A stretch of DNA of 12,498 bases from an uncultured Eubacteriales bacterium (GCA_934486895.1 CAKSQZ010000028.1:1-12498); one strand, 5' to 3'; shown: positions 1-5,703, counted from the first letter of the stretch. The notes: generated by a model not told the origin, from the letters alone. Numbers and translations: made by a program.

Positions 1-118
1 GGATAGAAAAAGCTCGACAAGAAGTTAGGTTCTTGTCGAGCATTAAAAGTTAATCAATATGATAGCTCCCCACGGCAAAGCAGCTCTGCTGCCCGTCCCC
101 TCTGTCACTGCGTGACAG
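1..118. repeat. Modular hairpin repeat, locus A
   Basis: This stretch holds no gene. It carries three perfect hairpins in a row. The first has a 12-bp stem (12-23 with 30-41) and a 6-nt loop. The second is GCAGC-TCT-GCTGC at 80-92. The third is CTGTCAC-TGC-GTGACAG at 102-118. Between the first two lies an AT-rich linker beginning CGAGCATTAAAAGTTA. The flank CCACGGCAAA sits just before the second hairpin. The same linker, flank and second hairpin recur near 1741-1897 and 10285-10362. The first hairpin recurs shortened to 9 bp at 10285-10308. The function is unknown. The hairpins could end or protect transcripts, or be passive repeats. The repeat may begin before the window. Confidence 0.8.
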
Positions 119-175
119 TTCCTTGTACGCCGTGCAAAAACCGCAAAACACTCAAAACAGGAAGTGTATGAAAAA

Positions 176-1117
176 ATGAAGAATAAAAAAAGCGAGCGGC
201 TGCTCGCTGACAAATATATCGTTTTCCTGCTCGCGACATTATGCTGCGCGCTTTGGGGAAGCGCATTTCCTGCGGTGAAAACAGGCTATTCACTGCTCGG
301 CATCGGATCGGGCGATACATCATCGCAACTGCTTTTCGCCGGCGTGAGATTCACACTTGCGGGAATTTTCGTGCTGGTTTTCGGCAGTATTATCAGAAGA
401 AAACCGCTCACGCATAAACTCTCGTCTGCTCCGAAAGTCGCGGTCATTGCGCTGTTTCAAACGGTGCTTCAGTATTCGTTTTTCTATATCGGACTTGCAA
501 ACTCGAGCGGCACAAATTCCTCGATCATCGATTCCACAAGCACATTTGTCGCAATTTTATTGTCGGCACTTGTGTTTCGTCAGGAAAAGCTGACTTTAAA
601 AAGCGCGATCGGCTGTCTTATCGGGTTTTCGGGAGTTGTGCTTGTAAATCTCGGCGGAATTTCCGAATTTCATCTTTCGGGCGAGGGCGCGATCTTCATT
701 TCTTCCGCATGTTACGGCTGTTCGAGCGTGTTTATCAAGGCTTTCTCGAAAGACGAAGACCCCGTCGCACTCAGCGGCTGGCAGTTTCTGCTCGGCGGCA
801 CGGTGCTTTGCGCGATCGGTCTGCTGCTCGGCGGAAAGTTCAATGCATTCTCGGCTGAAGCCGCACTGCTCATTTCGTATCTCGCAATGCTGTCGGCGGT
901 GGCTTATTCGGTGTGGGGACTGCTTTTGAAATACAACCCTGTTTCAAAAGTCACTGTCTGCGGATTTATGATCCCTGTGTTCGGAGTGGCGTTCAGCGCG
1001 CTGTTCCTCGGCGAGCTGGATCGGCTGAACGGCTTTGTTCTGCCGTCGCTTTTATTAGTGTCGGTCGGAATTATAATCGTTAATTTAAAACCGAAAAATA
1101 AAGCTGCGGAGAAATAA
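176..1117 (+). CDS. EamA/DMT-family membrane transporter
   Basis: This is a predicted 10-helix inner-membrane protein of the drug/metabolite transporter superfamily (EamA, RhaT-like). Members usually export or exchange small metabolites, and the substrate cannot be read from the sequence. I see two halves of hydrophobic helices. The N-terminal half has the typical ALWGSAFPAVK after the first helix and a later GFSGVVLVNLGG. The second half starts near SGEGAIFISSACYG and ends in a helix VGIIIVNL followed by a basic tail. At 313 residues the length is normal. I chose the ATG at 176 because AGGAAG lies at 159-164. The GTG at 164 would have no usable spacing. I see no clear promoter, and the repeat at 1-118 lies just upstream. 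The stop codon is inside a terminator shared with the convergent Rrf2 gene. Confidence 0.86.
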   Translation: MKNKKSERLLADKYIVFLLATLCCALWGSAFPAVKTGYSLLGIGSGDTSSQLLFAGVRFTLAGIFVLVFGSIIRRKPLTHKLSSAPKVAVIALFQTVLQYSFFYIGLANSSGTNSSIIDSTSTFVAILLSALVFRQEKLTLKSAIGCLIGFSGVVLVNLGGISEFHLSGEGAIFISSACYGCSSVFIKAFSKDEDPVALSGWQFLLGGTVLCAIGLLLGGKFNAFSAEAALLISYLAMLSAVAYSVWGLLLKYNPVSKVTVCGFMIPVFGVAFSALFLGELDRLNGFVLPSLLLVSVGIIIVNLKPKNKAAEK

Positions 1118-1129
1118 CCGCAGCTTTTT
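1100..1129. terminator. Bidirectional intrinsic terminator
   Basis: A perfect 10-bp stem, AAAGCTGCGG at 1100-1109 pairing with CCGCAGCTTT at 1118-1127, encloses an 8-nt loop and runs into a T-tract. The A-run on the other side lets it work on the minus strand too. It covers the stop codon of the transporter gene (1115-1117) and sits 6 bp from the end of the convergent Rrf2 gene, so it probably serves both. Confidence 0.9.
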
Positions 1130-1134
1130 AAAAT

Positions 1135-1563
1135 TCAGATAATGTAATTGTCGGCAGGATCGCCGTCCGCAATTTCATCGAGCGTGATACCGTCGAGATA
1201 ATTATTGACCGTATCTTTAAGACCCGCCCAGAGCTTGAGCGTCTTGCATTCCGCCGCACGCTCACAGCCGACAGGATCTTTGTCAAGGCAGGGCACAGGC
1301 GACAGACTTCCCTCCGCCGCGCGGATTATCTGACCGACAGTGTATTCTCCGGGCCCTCTGCGCAGGCGGTAACCGCCGCCTTTTCCGCGCAGACCCTCAA
1401 CAAAATCAGCATCCTTGAGCAGTGAAATAATGCTCTCAATATATTTTTGCGACATATTCTGCCGCTCAACGATCTCCTTGAGCGGGACATAATGGCCGTC
1501 GTCATGCTCGGCAAGGTCGATCATGACCCGAAGCGCATAGCGGCCTTTGGTTGAAATCATCAT
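1135..1563 (-). CDS. Rrf2-family transcriptional regulator
   Basis: This is a small DNA-binding repressor or sensor of the Rrf2 family (142 residues, the usual size). The N-terminus STKGRYALRVMIDLAEH and the stretch IVERQNMSQKYIESIISLLKDADFVEGLRGKGGGYRL form the characteristic winged helix with its KGGGYRL wing. A cysteine triad at C92, C100 and C106 sits where IscR/NsrR-type members bind an Fe-S cluster, so redox, iron-sulfur or nitric oxide sensing is plausible. The spacing is C-X7-C-X5-C, not the C-X5-C-X5-C of E. coli IscR. No isc/suf or cysteine genes lie nearby, so the regulon is unknown. Two ATGs are adjacent (1563 and 1560), and AAGAAGGG six bases upstream fits either. The gene is monocistronic here. 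Confidence 0.93.
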   Translation of the reverse strand: MMISTKGRYALRVMIDLAEHDDGHYVPLKEIVERQNMSQKYIESIISLLKDADFVEGLRGKGGGYRLRRGPGEYTVGQIIRAAEGSLSPVPCLDKDPVGCERAAECKTLKLWAGLKDTVNNYLDGITLDEIADGDPADNYII

Positions 1564-1587
1564 GTTGAACCCTTCTTTCTAATTCCT

Positions 1588-1617
1588 ACTATATCACAAT
1601 GTTTATAGGTTTGTCAA
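1588..1617 (-). promoter_or_regulatory. Sigma-A promoter of the Rrf2 gene
   Basis: On the minus strand TTGACA (1612-1617) is followed by an 18-nt spacer and TATAGT (1588-1593), about 25 nt before the start codon. The spacer and -10 box contain an imperfect dyad (CCTATA ... TATAGTAGG) that could be an autoregulatory operator. That part is weak and inferred. Confidence 0.8.
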
Positions 1618-1620
1618 GTG

Positions 1621-1897
1621 CAATTTCCGCCCATTGCCATGGAGGGCAGGACGGCGGCAATGCCGCAGATATGCCGCGGGAAGTTTGTGCGAATGGCTGC
1701 CTTTTGTACCCGACATTCAGCTATGTGCAAAAATGCCCGACAAGCGGCAAACCGAATGTCGAGCATTAAAGGTTAGTAAATATGATAGCTTCCCACGGCA
1801 AAGCAGCTCTGCTGCCGGCATGCCAACCGTGCTAACGGTCGAGCATTAAAGGTTAGACAATGTGATAGCTTCCCACGGCAAAGCAGCTCTGCTGCCG
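1621..1897 (+). repeat. Modular hairpin repeats, locus B/C (two tandem units)
   Basis: This gene-free stretch opens with GCCCATTGCCATGGAGGGC (1629-1647), then GCGGCAATGCCGC-type palindromes, then TTTTGTACCCGACATTC. Two tandem units follow. Unit B has a hairpin CGACA/TGTCG with inner CGG/CCG (1738-1761), the linker GAGCATTAAAGGTTAG, the flank CCACGGCAAA and hairpin GCAGC-TCT-GCTGC (1803-1815). Unit C has ACCGT-GCTA-ACGGT (1826-1839) in place of the first hairpin, then the same linker, flank and second hairpin (1883-1895). The opening motif and units match locus D at 10155-10440. The repeat ends six bases before the trkH stop codon. No terminator of the usual stem-plus-T type is present for trkH, so these hairpins may mark its 3' end. 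Confidence 0.85.
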
Positions 1898-1901
1898 GCG
1901 G

Positions 1902-3341
1902 TCAGCGTTTGGACCAGGTGGAGGGTGAGAATGCGAGCAGGAGAGGATATATCTCCAATCTGCCGAGCAGCATTGCCGCCGACAAAACAAACTTCGACAA
2001 TGCCGAATAATCCGCGAAGTTTCCGGCAGGCCCGACCATACCGAATCCGGGACCGACATTATTAAAGCAGGTCACAGCGGCGGTGAAATTGGTCAGAATA
2101 CCAAACGGCTCGAAACTCAATATCAAAAAGATAACAAACAGCGCCACCGTGTACAGCGCAAGATAAGTGCCGACACCGTTTATCGTGCTGTCGTCAACAC
2201 GCTTGCCGTCCGTCTTGATAACTCCGACCGACCTCGGATGAAGCATTCTCGCAAGCTCGCGGCGAATCATCTTAAACAGCAGCATAACTCTCGACAGCTT
2301 AAAGCCGCCCGCAGTCGAGCCGGCGCAGCCGCCGATAAACATCAGTGTGAACAAAATCCCCTTCGACAGATCGGGCCATGCGTTGAAATCGGCTGTGGCA
2401 TAACCGGTCGTTGTGACGATCGACGACACCTGAAACGCCGAAAATCGCAGAGAATCCGAGAATGTGTGATAAATAGGATAAATATTATAAGTTATCAGCG
2501 CGACGCTCGCCATGACCATTCCGAGATAACACCAAAGCTCGTGGCTCTTGAGCACCGATTTAAAGCGGCGGATCAGGCAAAGGTAATATAAATTGAAATT
2601 CAGACCGAACATCAGCATTGCAATAGTCAGCACCCACTGAATATACGGGTTGTATGACGCGATACTGTCCGCCTTGATACCGAAACCGCCTGTGCCTGCC
2701 GCGCCGAATGCATGAACAAAGCTTTCAAAAACACTCATTCCGCCGAACATCAGCAAAGCCGCGGTGATCGCCGTCATAGCGAGATAGATAAGATAAAGGA
2801 TCTTTGCGGTGTCTTTAAGACGGGGCACGAGCTTGCCGACAACAGGGCCCGGGACCTCCGCACGGAGAATATGAATAGAGCGGTCGCCCGTCGGCATTAT
2901 CGCCATGATAAACACCAAAACGCCCATACCGCCTACCCAGTGCGTAAAGCTGCGCCAGAAAAGCATTCCGCGGCTCAGCGCCTCGACATCGCGCAGGATA
3001 GACGATCCTGTTGTTGTGAAACCGCTGACCGTTTCAAAAAATGCATCGGGGAAATACGGGATCTCGCCCGAAATGACAAACGGCAACGAGCCGAAAAACG
3101 AGAGCGCAAGCCATGCGAGCGCAACGATTATAAAGCCCTCTTTCGCATAGATGACCCTGGTGCGCGGCTTGAAAACAAGCGTCAGCGCAAAGCCGAGCAC
3201 AAGCGTTATCCCGATAGTCACAAGAAATGCCGCAAAGCACCTTTCGCGATAGATCAGGCTGACAATAGCCGGCAGACAAAGCAAAGCCGATTCGAGCTTT
3301 ATCATCTGCCCGACCATATAAAGTATCATTCGTCTGTTCAT
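1902..3341 (-). CDS. trkH: TrkH potassium uptake membrane subunit
   Basis: TrkH is the ion-conducting subunit of a Trk/Ktr-type K+ uptake system in the cytoplasmic membrane, gated by the nucleotide-binding TrkA. The four pore-loop filter segments are all visible: GFTTTGSS (TTTG at residues 109-112), GTGGFG (216-219), VTTTGYA (310-313) and NNVGPGFG (428-432). GGCAGSTAGGFK near 337-347 and the closing GRLEIYPLLLAFSPSTW are also family hallmarks. At 479 residues the protein is full length. The ATG follows the trkA stop by 10 bases, and the TGAGG spanning the trkA stop supplies the ribosome binding site, so the two are co-transcribed and probably translationally coupled. Its last codons (SKR, then TGA) lie against the hairpin repeat at 1883-1895. 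Confidence 0.97.
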   Translation of the reverse strand: MNRRMILYMVGQMIKLESALLCLPAIVSLIYRERCFAAFLVTIGITLVLGFALTLVFKPRTRVIYAKEGFIIVALAWLALSFFGSLPFVISGEIPYFPDAFFETVSGFTTTGSSILRDVEALSRGMLFWRSFTHWVGGMGVLVFIMAIMPTGDRSIHILRAEVPGPVVGKLVPRLKDTAKILYLIYLAMTAITAALLMFGGMSVFESFVHAFGAAGTGGFGIKADSIASYNPYIQWVLTIAMLMFGLNFNLYYLCLIRRFKSVLKSHELWCYLGMVMASVALITYNIYPIYHTFSDSLRFSAFQVSSIVTTTGYATADFNAWPDLSKGILFTLMFIGGCAGSTAGGFKLSRVMLLFKMIRRELARMLHPRSVGVIKTDGKRVDDSTINGVGTYLALYTVALFVIFLILSFEPFGILTNFTAAVTCFNNVGPGFGMVGPAGNFADYSALSKFVLSAAMLLGRLEIYPLLLAFSPSTWSKR

Positions 3342-3351
3342 GCAAAGCGCC

Positions 3352-4710
3352 TCATTTCAACACATCGGAAAGGTCGTTCAGGCGTTGATCGCCCGCAATA
3401 ACAACGACCTTATCGCCGGCTAAAACATAATCGTCGCCCGCCGGAATGATGGTTTTTCTGCCGCGGATAATACCCGCAATAAGAATATTCGGTTTAAGCT
3501 CAAGGTCTTTAAGCGGAACACCGTTAATCTTTGAATCGCCCTTTGCGTTGAATTCGATAGCTTCGATCTTACCGTCCATCAGCTTATAAAGCGTTTCGAT
3601 ATTGCTTCCGAGCGAGTTCTGAAGCGCTCTCGCATACTGCACCAAAATATCCGATGTTATTTCCCTCGGAGAGATAATACAGTCGAGTCCGAGCTTTTCC
3701 GCCATCGATGAAAGTTCGGGGCTGTTGACCTTTGCAATAACTTTCGATACATTTCTCGATGCCGCAAATATCGAGATCAGAATATTCTGCTCGTCCATAC
3801 CCGTCAGAGCGACAAATGCGTCCATCTGGTCAAGTCCCTCTTCGCGCAGAAGCTCCTGTCCCGCACCGTCCCCGTGTATGACGACTGCGCCGGGAAGCTC
3901 CTCGCAAAGCTGCTCGCATCGCTTGAGATCCTTTTCGATTATCTTGACGGTGTTGCCTGCGCCGACCAGCTTTTTAGCGAGGTAATACGCAGTTTTGCTG
4001 CCGCCGAGGATCATAACATTCCGCGCTCTGCCTTTGAGCACGCCGATAAGTTTCAGCAGCTTCTGAATTTCGGCAGGAGCGGCGGTAACGCCGATCTTAT
4101 CGCCCGATCTGAGCGTGAAGCTGCCGTCCGGAATAAAGACTTCATCGCCGCGCTGAACCGCGCAGACAAGGAATTTCGCCTTGAAACGCTGGCGCAGTGT
4201 TCCGAGCTGAAGGCCGTCCACCACAGAGTCGGGGCGGATACGCATCTCGATCATCTCGAAGCTGCGGCGTGAAAATGTTTCTATCTTAGCCGCGCTCGGG
4301 AGCTTTAATATGTTGAAAAGCTCGCGCGCTGTCTGCTGTTCGGGGTTTATCGCCATTGAAAGGTCGAGCTGCTGACGCATAAATCCGAGACTCTGATCAT
4401 TGTATTCAGGGTTGCGGATTCGGGCGATAGTGCGTTTTGCACCCATTTTGCGGGCAATAAAGCAGCCGAGCATATTCAGTTCGTCCGACCCTGTCACCGC
4501 GACAAAAAGGTTTGCCTTTGAAGCGTCCGCCTCATCGAGCACAGCGTAGTCGGCGCAGTTGCCGCAGACGCACATAACATCATAGATATTGGTGATCTCA
4601 TTGATAACGGCGGGATCATCATCGATCGCAACAACATCGTGTCCCTCGGAAACAAGGCTCGCAAGAATCGTCGAACCGATTTTTCCGCACCCGGCAATGA
4701 TTATCTTCAT
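3352..4710 (-). CDS. trkA: TrkA potassium uptake regulatory subunit
   Basis: TrkA is the cytoplasmic regulatory partner of TrkH. It binds nucleotides (NAD(H), ATP/ADP) and opens or closes the channel. The 452-residue protein has the classical duplicated layout. The first Rossmann (RCK_N) domain has GCGKIG at 7-12 and an acidic D30 after the second strand. A first RCK_C domain lies around 150-215. A second Rossmann domain has ILGGSKTA at 234-241 and E259. A second RCK_C domain lies around 375-450. A longer reading frame runs back to 4767, but I chose ATG 4710 because MKIIIAGCGKIG is the standard N-terminus and AGAAGGGGA lies ten bases before it. The gene is first in a two-gene operon with trkH, from the promoter at 4758-4786. 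Confidence 0.97.
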   Translation of the reverse strand: MKIIIAGCGKIGSTILASLVSEGHDVVAIDDDPAVINEITNIYDVMCVCGNCADYAVLDEADASKANLFVAVTGSDELNMLGCFIARKMGAKRTIARIRNPEYNDQSLGFMRQQLDLSMAINPEQQTARELFNILKLPSAAKIETFSRRSFEMIEMRIRPDSVVDGLQLGTLRQRFKAKFLVCAVQRGDEVFIPDGSFTLRSGDKIGVTAAPAEIQKLLKLIGVLKGRARNVMILGGSKTAYYLAKKLVGAGNTVKIIEKDLKRCEQLCEELPGAVVIHGDGAGQELLREEGLDQMDAFVALTGMDEQNILISIFAASRNVSKVIAKVNSPELSSMAEKLGLDCIISPREITSDILVQYARALQNSLGSNIETLYKLMDGKIEAIEFNAKGDSKINGVPLKDLELKPNILIAGIIRGRKTIIPAGDDYVLAGDKVVVIAGDQRLNDLSDVLK

Positions 4711-4757
4711 TAGTTTAAGTTCCCCTTCTGATAAAATAAGGCTTTTCGCTACATTGG

Positions 4758-4786
4758 ATTTTACCACAATATTACCCTGTTTTCAA
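4758..4786 (-). promoter_or_regulatory. Sigma-A promoter of trkA-trkH
   Basis: On the minus strand TTGAAA (4781-4786), a 17-nt spacer and TAAAAT (4758-4763) lie about 48 nt before the trkA ATG. No operator, riboswitch or attenuator is evident in the short leader. Confidence 0.75.
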
Positions 4787-4869
4787 GCCCTTTATTCGGC
4801 AAAACGCTATTTTGACGAAGTGTATGAAGAGTTTTTTAAAAAAAGACCCAAGAAAGCAAAAAAATAGGG

Positions 4870-4898
4870 TTGCAAAATAAAAATCCGTGTGTTATAAT
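4870..4898 (+). promoter_or_regulatory. Sigma-A promoter upstream of tRNA-Pro
   Basis: TTGCAA (4870-4875), a 17-nt spacer and a perfect TATAAT (4893-4898) point toward the tRNA. The expected start near 4905 would give a leader of over 200 nt before the mature tRNA. The second leader-repeat copy begins at the matching place but lacks the upstream promoter, so this appears to be the only strong promoter for the gene. Confidence 0.75.
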
Positions 4899-4972
4899 CT
4901 AATGCAGGCCGTATAAATTCAAATAAGAATTTATACGCTGTCAGAATTACCGCAGGTAATTCTGAAGGGAGC
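4896..4972 (+). repeat. Hairpin cassette in tRNA-Pro leader, copy 1
   Basis: This is a 77-bp unit that recurs 155 bp downstream with one mismatch. It contains GTATAAATTC/GAATTTATAC (4911-4920 with 4927-4936, 6-nt loop) and CAGAATTACC-GCA-GGTAATTCTG (4942-4964), both perfect 10-bp stems. A third stem, AGGGAGC-TGAC-GCTCCCT (4966-4983), starts in the repeat and finishes outside it. The region between the copies adds TTGCTC/GAGCAA (5012-5028). The region holds no convincing gene and is non-coding leader by position. Confidence 0.9.
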
Positions 4973-5050
4973 TGACGCTCCCTGCTGCATGCTTGCAATC
5001 TGTCGCGAGCGTTGCTCCTTGCGAGCAAAGCATCGCATCGCTCCGATTTA

Positions 5051-5127
5051 AATCTAATGCAGGCCGTATAAATTCAAATAAGAATTTATACGCTGTCAGA
5101 ATTACCGCAGGCAATTCTGAAGGGAGC
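5051..5127 (+). repeat. Hairpin cassette in tRNA-Pro leader, copy 2
   Basis: This is the second copy of the 77-bp unit, ending 11 bases before the tRNA. The first hairpin (5066-5091) is intact. The second (5097-5119) carries the only mismatch, T to C, which gives an A-C mismatch in its stem. The third hairpin is lost because the sequence after GGGAGC differs. Confidence 0.9.
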
Positions 5128-5138
5128 GCAAATAATAT

Positions 5139-5214
5139 CCGGGTGTAGCGCAGTTGGTAGCGCGCTTGTCTGGGGGGCAAGAGGCCGTGGGTTCAAGTCC
5201 CGCCACTCGGACCA
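5139..5214 (+). tRNA. tRNA-Pro (anticodon GGG)
   Basis: A full cloverleaf of 76 nt can be folded by hand. The acceptor is CCGGGTG with CACTCGG, the D-stem is GCGC/GCGC and the anticodon stem is CTTGT/GCAAG. Its 7-nt loop CTGGGGG gives anticodon GGG at 5172-5174. The T-stem is GTGGG/CCCGC with loop TTCAAGT. The C1-G72 pair with A73 is characteristic of bacterial tRNA-Pro. The CCA end is encoded (5212-5214). It reads CCC/CCU proline codons. A strong terminator follows three bases later. Its last 21 bases are repeated downstream. Confidence 0.97.
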
Positions 5215-5289
5215 GGAAACAGAGTCAAACCGTTTGGTTTGGCTCTGTTTTTGTTTTTTGCGGGACTTGAACAGGAGGGAGCGAAGCGG
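5194..5289 (+). repeat. tRNA 3'-end/terminator unit, copy 1
   Basis: This 96-bp unit spans the last 21 bases of tRNA-Pro, its terminator, the sequence GCGGGACTTGAAC (the exact reverse complement of the tRNA T-arm) and AGGAGGGAGCGAAGCGG. It recurs at 5352-5446, identical except for one T fewer in a T-run, giving a period of 158 bp. A diverged third version lies at about 5521-5598. Confidence 0.92.
5218..5259 (+). terminator. Intrinsic terminator of tRNA-Pro
   Basis: A 14-bp stem AACAGAGTCAAACC (5218-5231) pairs with GGTTTGGCTCTGTT (5236-5249), with one T-G wobble, across a GTTT loop. It runs into T5-G-T6. Confidence 0.95.
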
Positions 5290-5291
5290 AA

Positions 5292-5316
5292 GAAAACAGT
5301 CCGGTGGACTGTTTTC
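5292..5316. repeat. Perfect hairpin in tRNA-Pro downstream region
   Basis: GAAAACAGTCC-GGT-GGACTGTTTTC is a perfect 11-bp stem with a 3-nt loop. It follows the GCGAAGCGG tail of unit copy 1. In unit copy 2 the same slot holds GTGGC-AAA-GCCAC instead. After the third unit it holds ACCGGC-ACA-GCCGGT. Confidence 0.85.
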
Positions 5317-5351
5317 GCCGACGTGGGCGTGTAGCTGCGGGAGCAGCGTAG

Positions 5352-5446
5352 CAAGTCCCGCCACTCGGACCAGGAAACAGAGTCAAACCGTTTGGTTTGG
5401 CTCTGTTTTTGTTTTTGCGGGACTTGAACAGGAGGGAGCGAAGCGG
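5352..5446 (+). repeat. tRNA 3'-end/terminator unit, copy 2
   Basis: This is the second copy of the unit, with the tRNA T-arm/acceptor 3' half and CCA, the terminator, the inverted T-arm sequence and GGGAGCGAAGCGG. Just upstream, 5325-5351 reads GGCGTGTAGC and then GCTGC-GGGA-GCAGC, which loosely resembles the tRNA 5' half. It has no anticodon arm and cannot make a tRNA, so it is a tRNA fragment or pseudogene. Confidence 0.9.
5376..5416 (+). terminator. Intrinsic terminator, second copy
   Basis: This terminator has the same 14-bp stem and GTTT loop as at 5218, followed by T5-G-T5. It has no functional gene directly upstream, so it is probably a duplicate or a back-up stop for tRNA read-through. 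Confidence 0.9.
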
Positions 5447-5510
5447 GTGGCAAAGCCACTTTGCACGCTCGACCGAATGTCGGGTACAAAAGGCGGTCTT
5501 CGCAGAAACT
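5447..5510 (-). repeat. Modular hairpin repeat, reverse orientation
   Basis: Read on the minus strand, this gives AGTTTCTGCG, CCTTTTGTACCCGACATTC, GGTCGAGCGTGCAAA and then the hairpin GTGGC-TTT-GCCAC. The order and wording match loci at 1690-1720 and 10190-10283. It lies in the tail of the second tRNA 3'-end unit, so the two repeat types are intermixed here. Confidence 0.8.
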
Positions 5511-5520
5511 TAGTGCATCA

Positions 5521-5598
5521 CGCCACCGGCACCAAAAAGCAGAGCTGAGCCGTTTGGTATGGCTCTGTTTTTATTTTTTGTGCGGGACTTGAACAGGA
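5521..5598 (+). repeat. tRNA 3'-end/terminator unit, diverged copy 3
   Basis: CGCCACCGGCACCA (5521-5534) resembles a tRNA acceptor 3' end with CCA. It is followed by a diverged version of the same terminator and by GCGGGACTTGAACAGGA. No matching 5' half is present, so it is a decayed fragment. Confidence 0.7.
5540..5579 (+). terminator. Intrinsic terminator, diverged third copy
   Basis: CAGAGCTGAGCC pairs with GGTATGGCTCTG across a GTTT loop, with wobbles and one A-A mismatch, then T5-A-T6. It keeps the shape of the two upstream copies. It also separates the tRNA region from the alaS promoter. Confidence 0.85.
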
Positions 5599-5640
5599 CC
5601 GGCACAGCCGGTATTCGGCACAAACTTCCCGTGTCAAGTT
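5598..5640 (-). repeat. Hairpin and repeat fragment before alaS
   Basis: ACCGGC-ACA-GCCGGT (5598-5612) is a perfect 6-bp hairpin. It is followed by a stretch whose reverse complement, CGGGAAGTTTGTGCC, matches the B/C locus near 1677-1692. This looks like a shortened reverse copy of the modular repeat. Confidence 0.65.
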
Positions 5641-5668
5641 CTCTCGATATTATAACATGTTTTTGGGG

Positions 5669-5697
5669 TTGACAAAACAGGGCAACGGATATATACT
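5669..5697 (+). promoter_or_regulatory. Sigma-A promoter of the alaS operon
   Basis: TTGACA (5669-5674), a 17-nt spacer and TATACT (5692-5697) put the start near 5704, about 17 nt before the base of T-box stem I. Confidence 0.88.
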
Positions 5698-5703
5698 TTA
5701 AAT

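Noticed and set aside
164..175. GTG start for the EamA transporter
   Set aside because: AGGAAG at 159-164 overlaps this codon, while the ATG at 176 has workable spacing.
1621..1897. CRISPR array
   Set aside because: The repeats are few, of unequal spacing and made of several modules with similar interiors. There are no unique spacers of constant length and no cas genes.
1634..2065. Short plus-strand frames over the B/C repeats and the 3' end of trkH
   Set aside because: They are composed of repeat DNA or lie antisense to trkH, and the peptides have no protein-like character.
4711..4767. N-terminal extension of TrkA from an upstream start
   Set aside because: The extension covers the mRNA leader and ribosome binding site and reaches into the -10 box. 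The family's N-terminus begins at MKIIIAGCG.
4783..4867. Plus-strand frame ending YFDEVYEEFFKKRPKKAKK, which looks like a protein C-terminus
   Set aside because: The frame otherwise runs antisense through trkA and has no start or ribosome binding site of its own. It may be a gene remnant, but the evidence is too thin.
4807..5180. Two minus-strand frames sharing the peptide LPSELPAVILTAYKF
   Set aside because: The shared peptide is only the 77-bp hairpin cassette read in the same frame. No ribosome binding site or promoter supports translation.
5086..5489. Minus-strand reading frames of 92 and 98 codons containing SEWRDL-type sequence
   Set aside because: They are antisense to the tRNA-Pro gene and its repeated 3' end. 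Such frames are a well-known spurious annotation. Their shared peptide comes from the DNA repeat.
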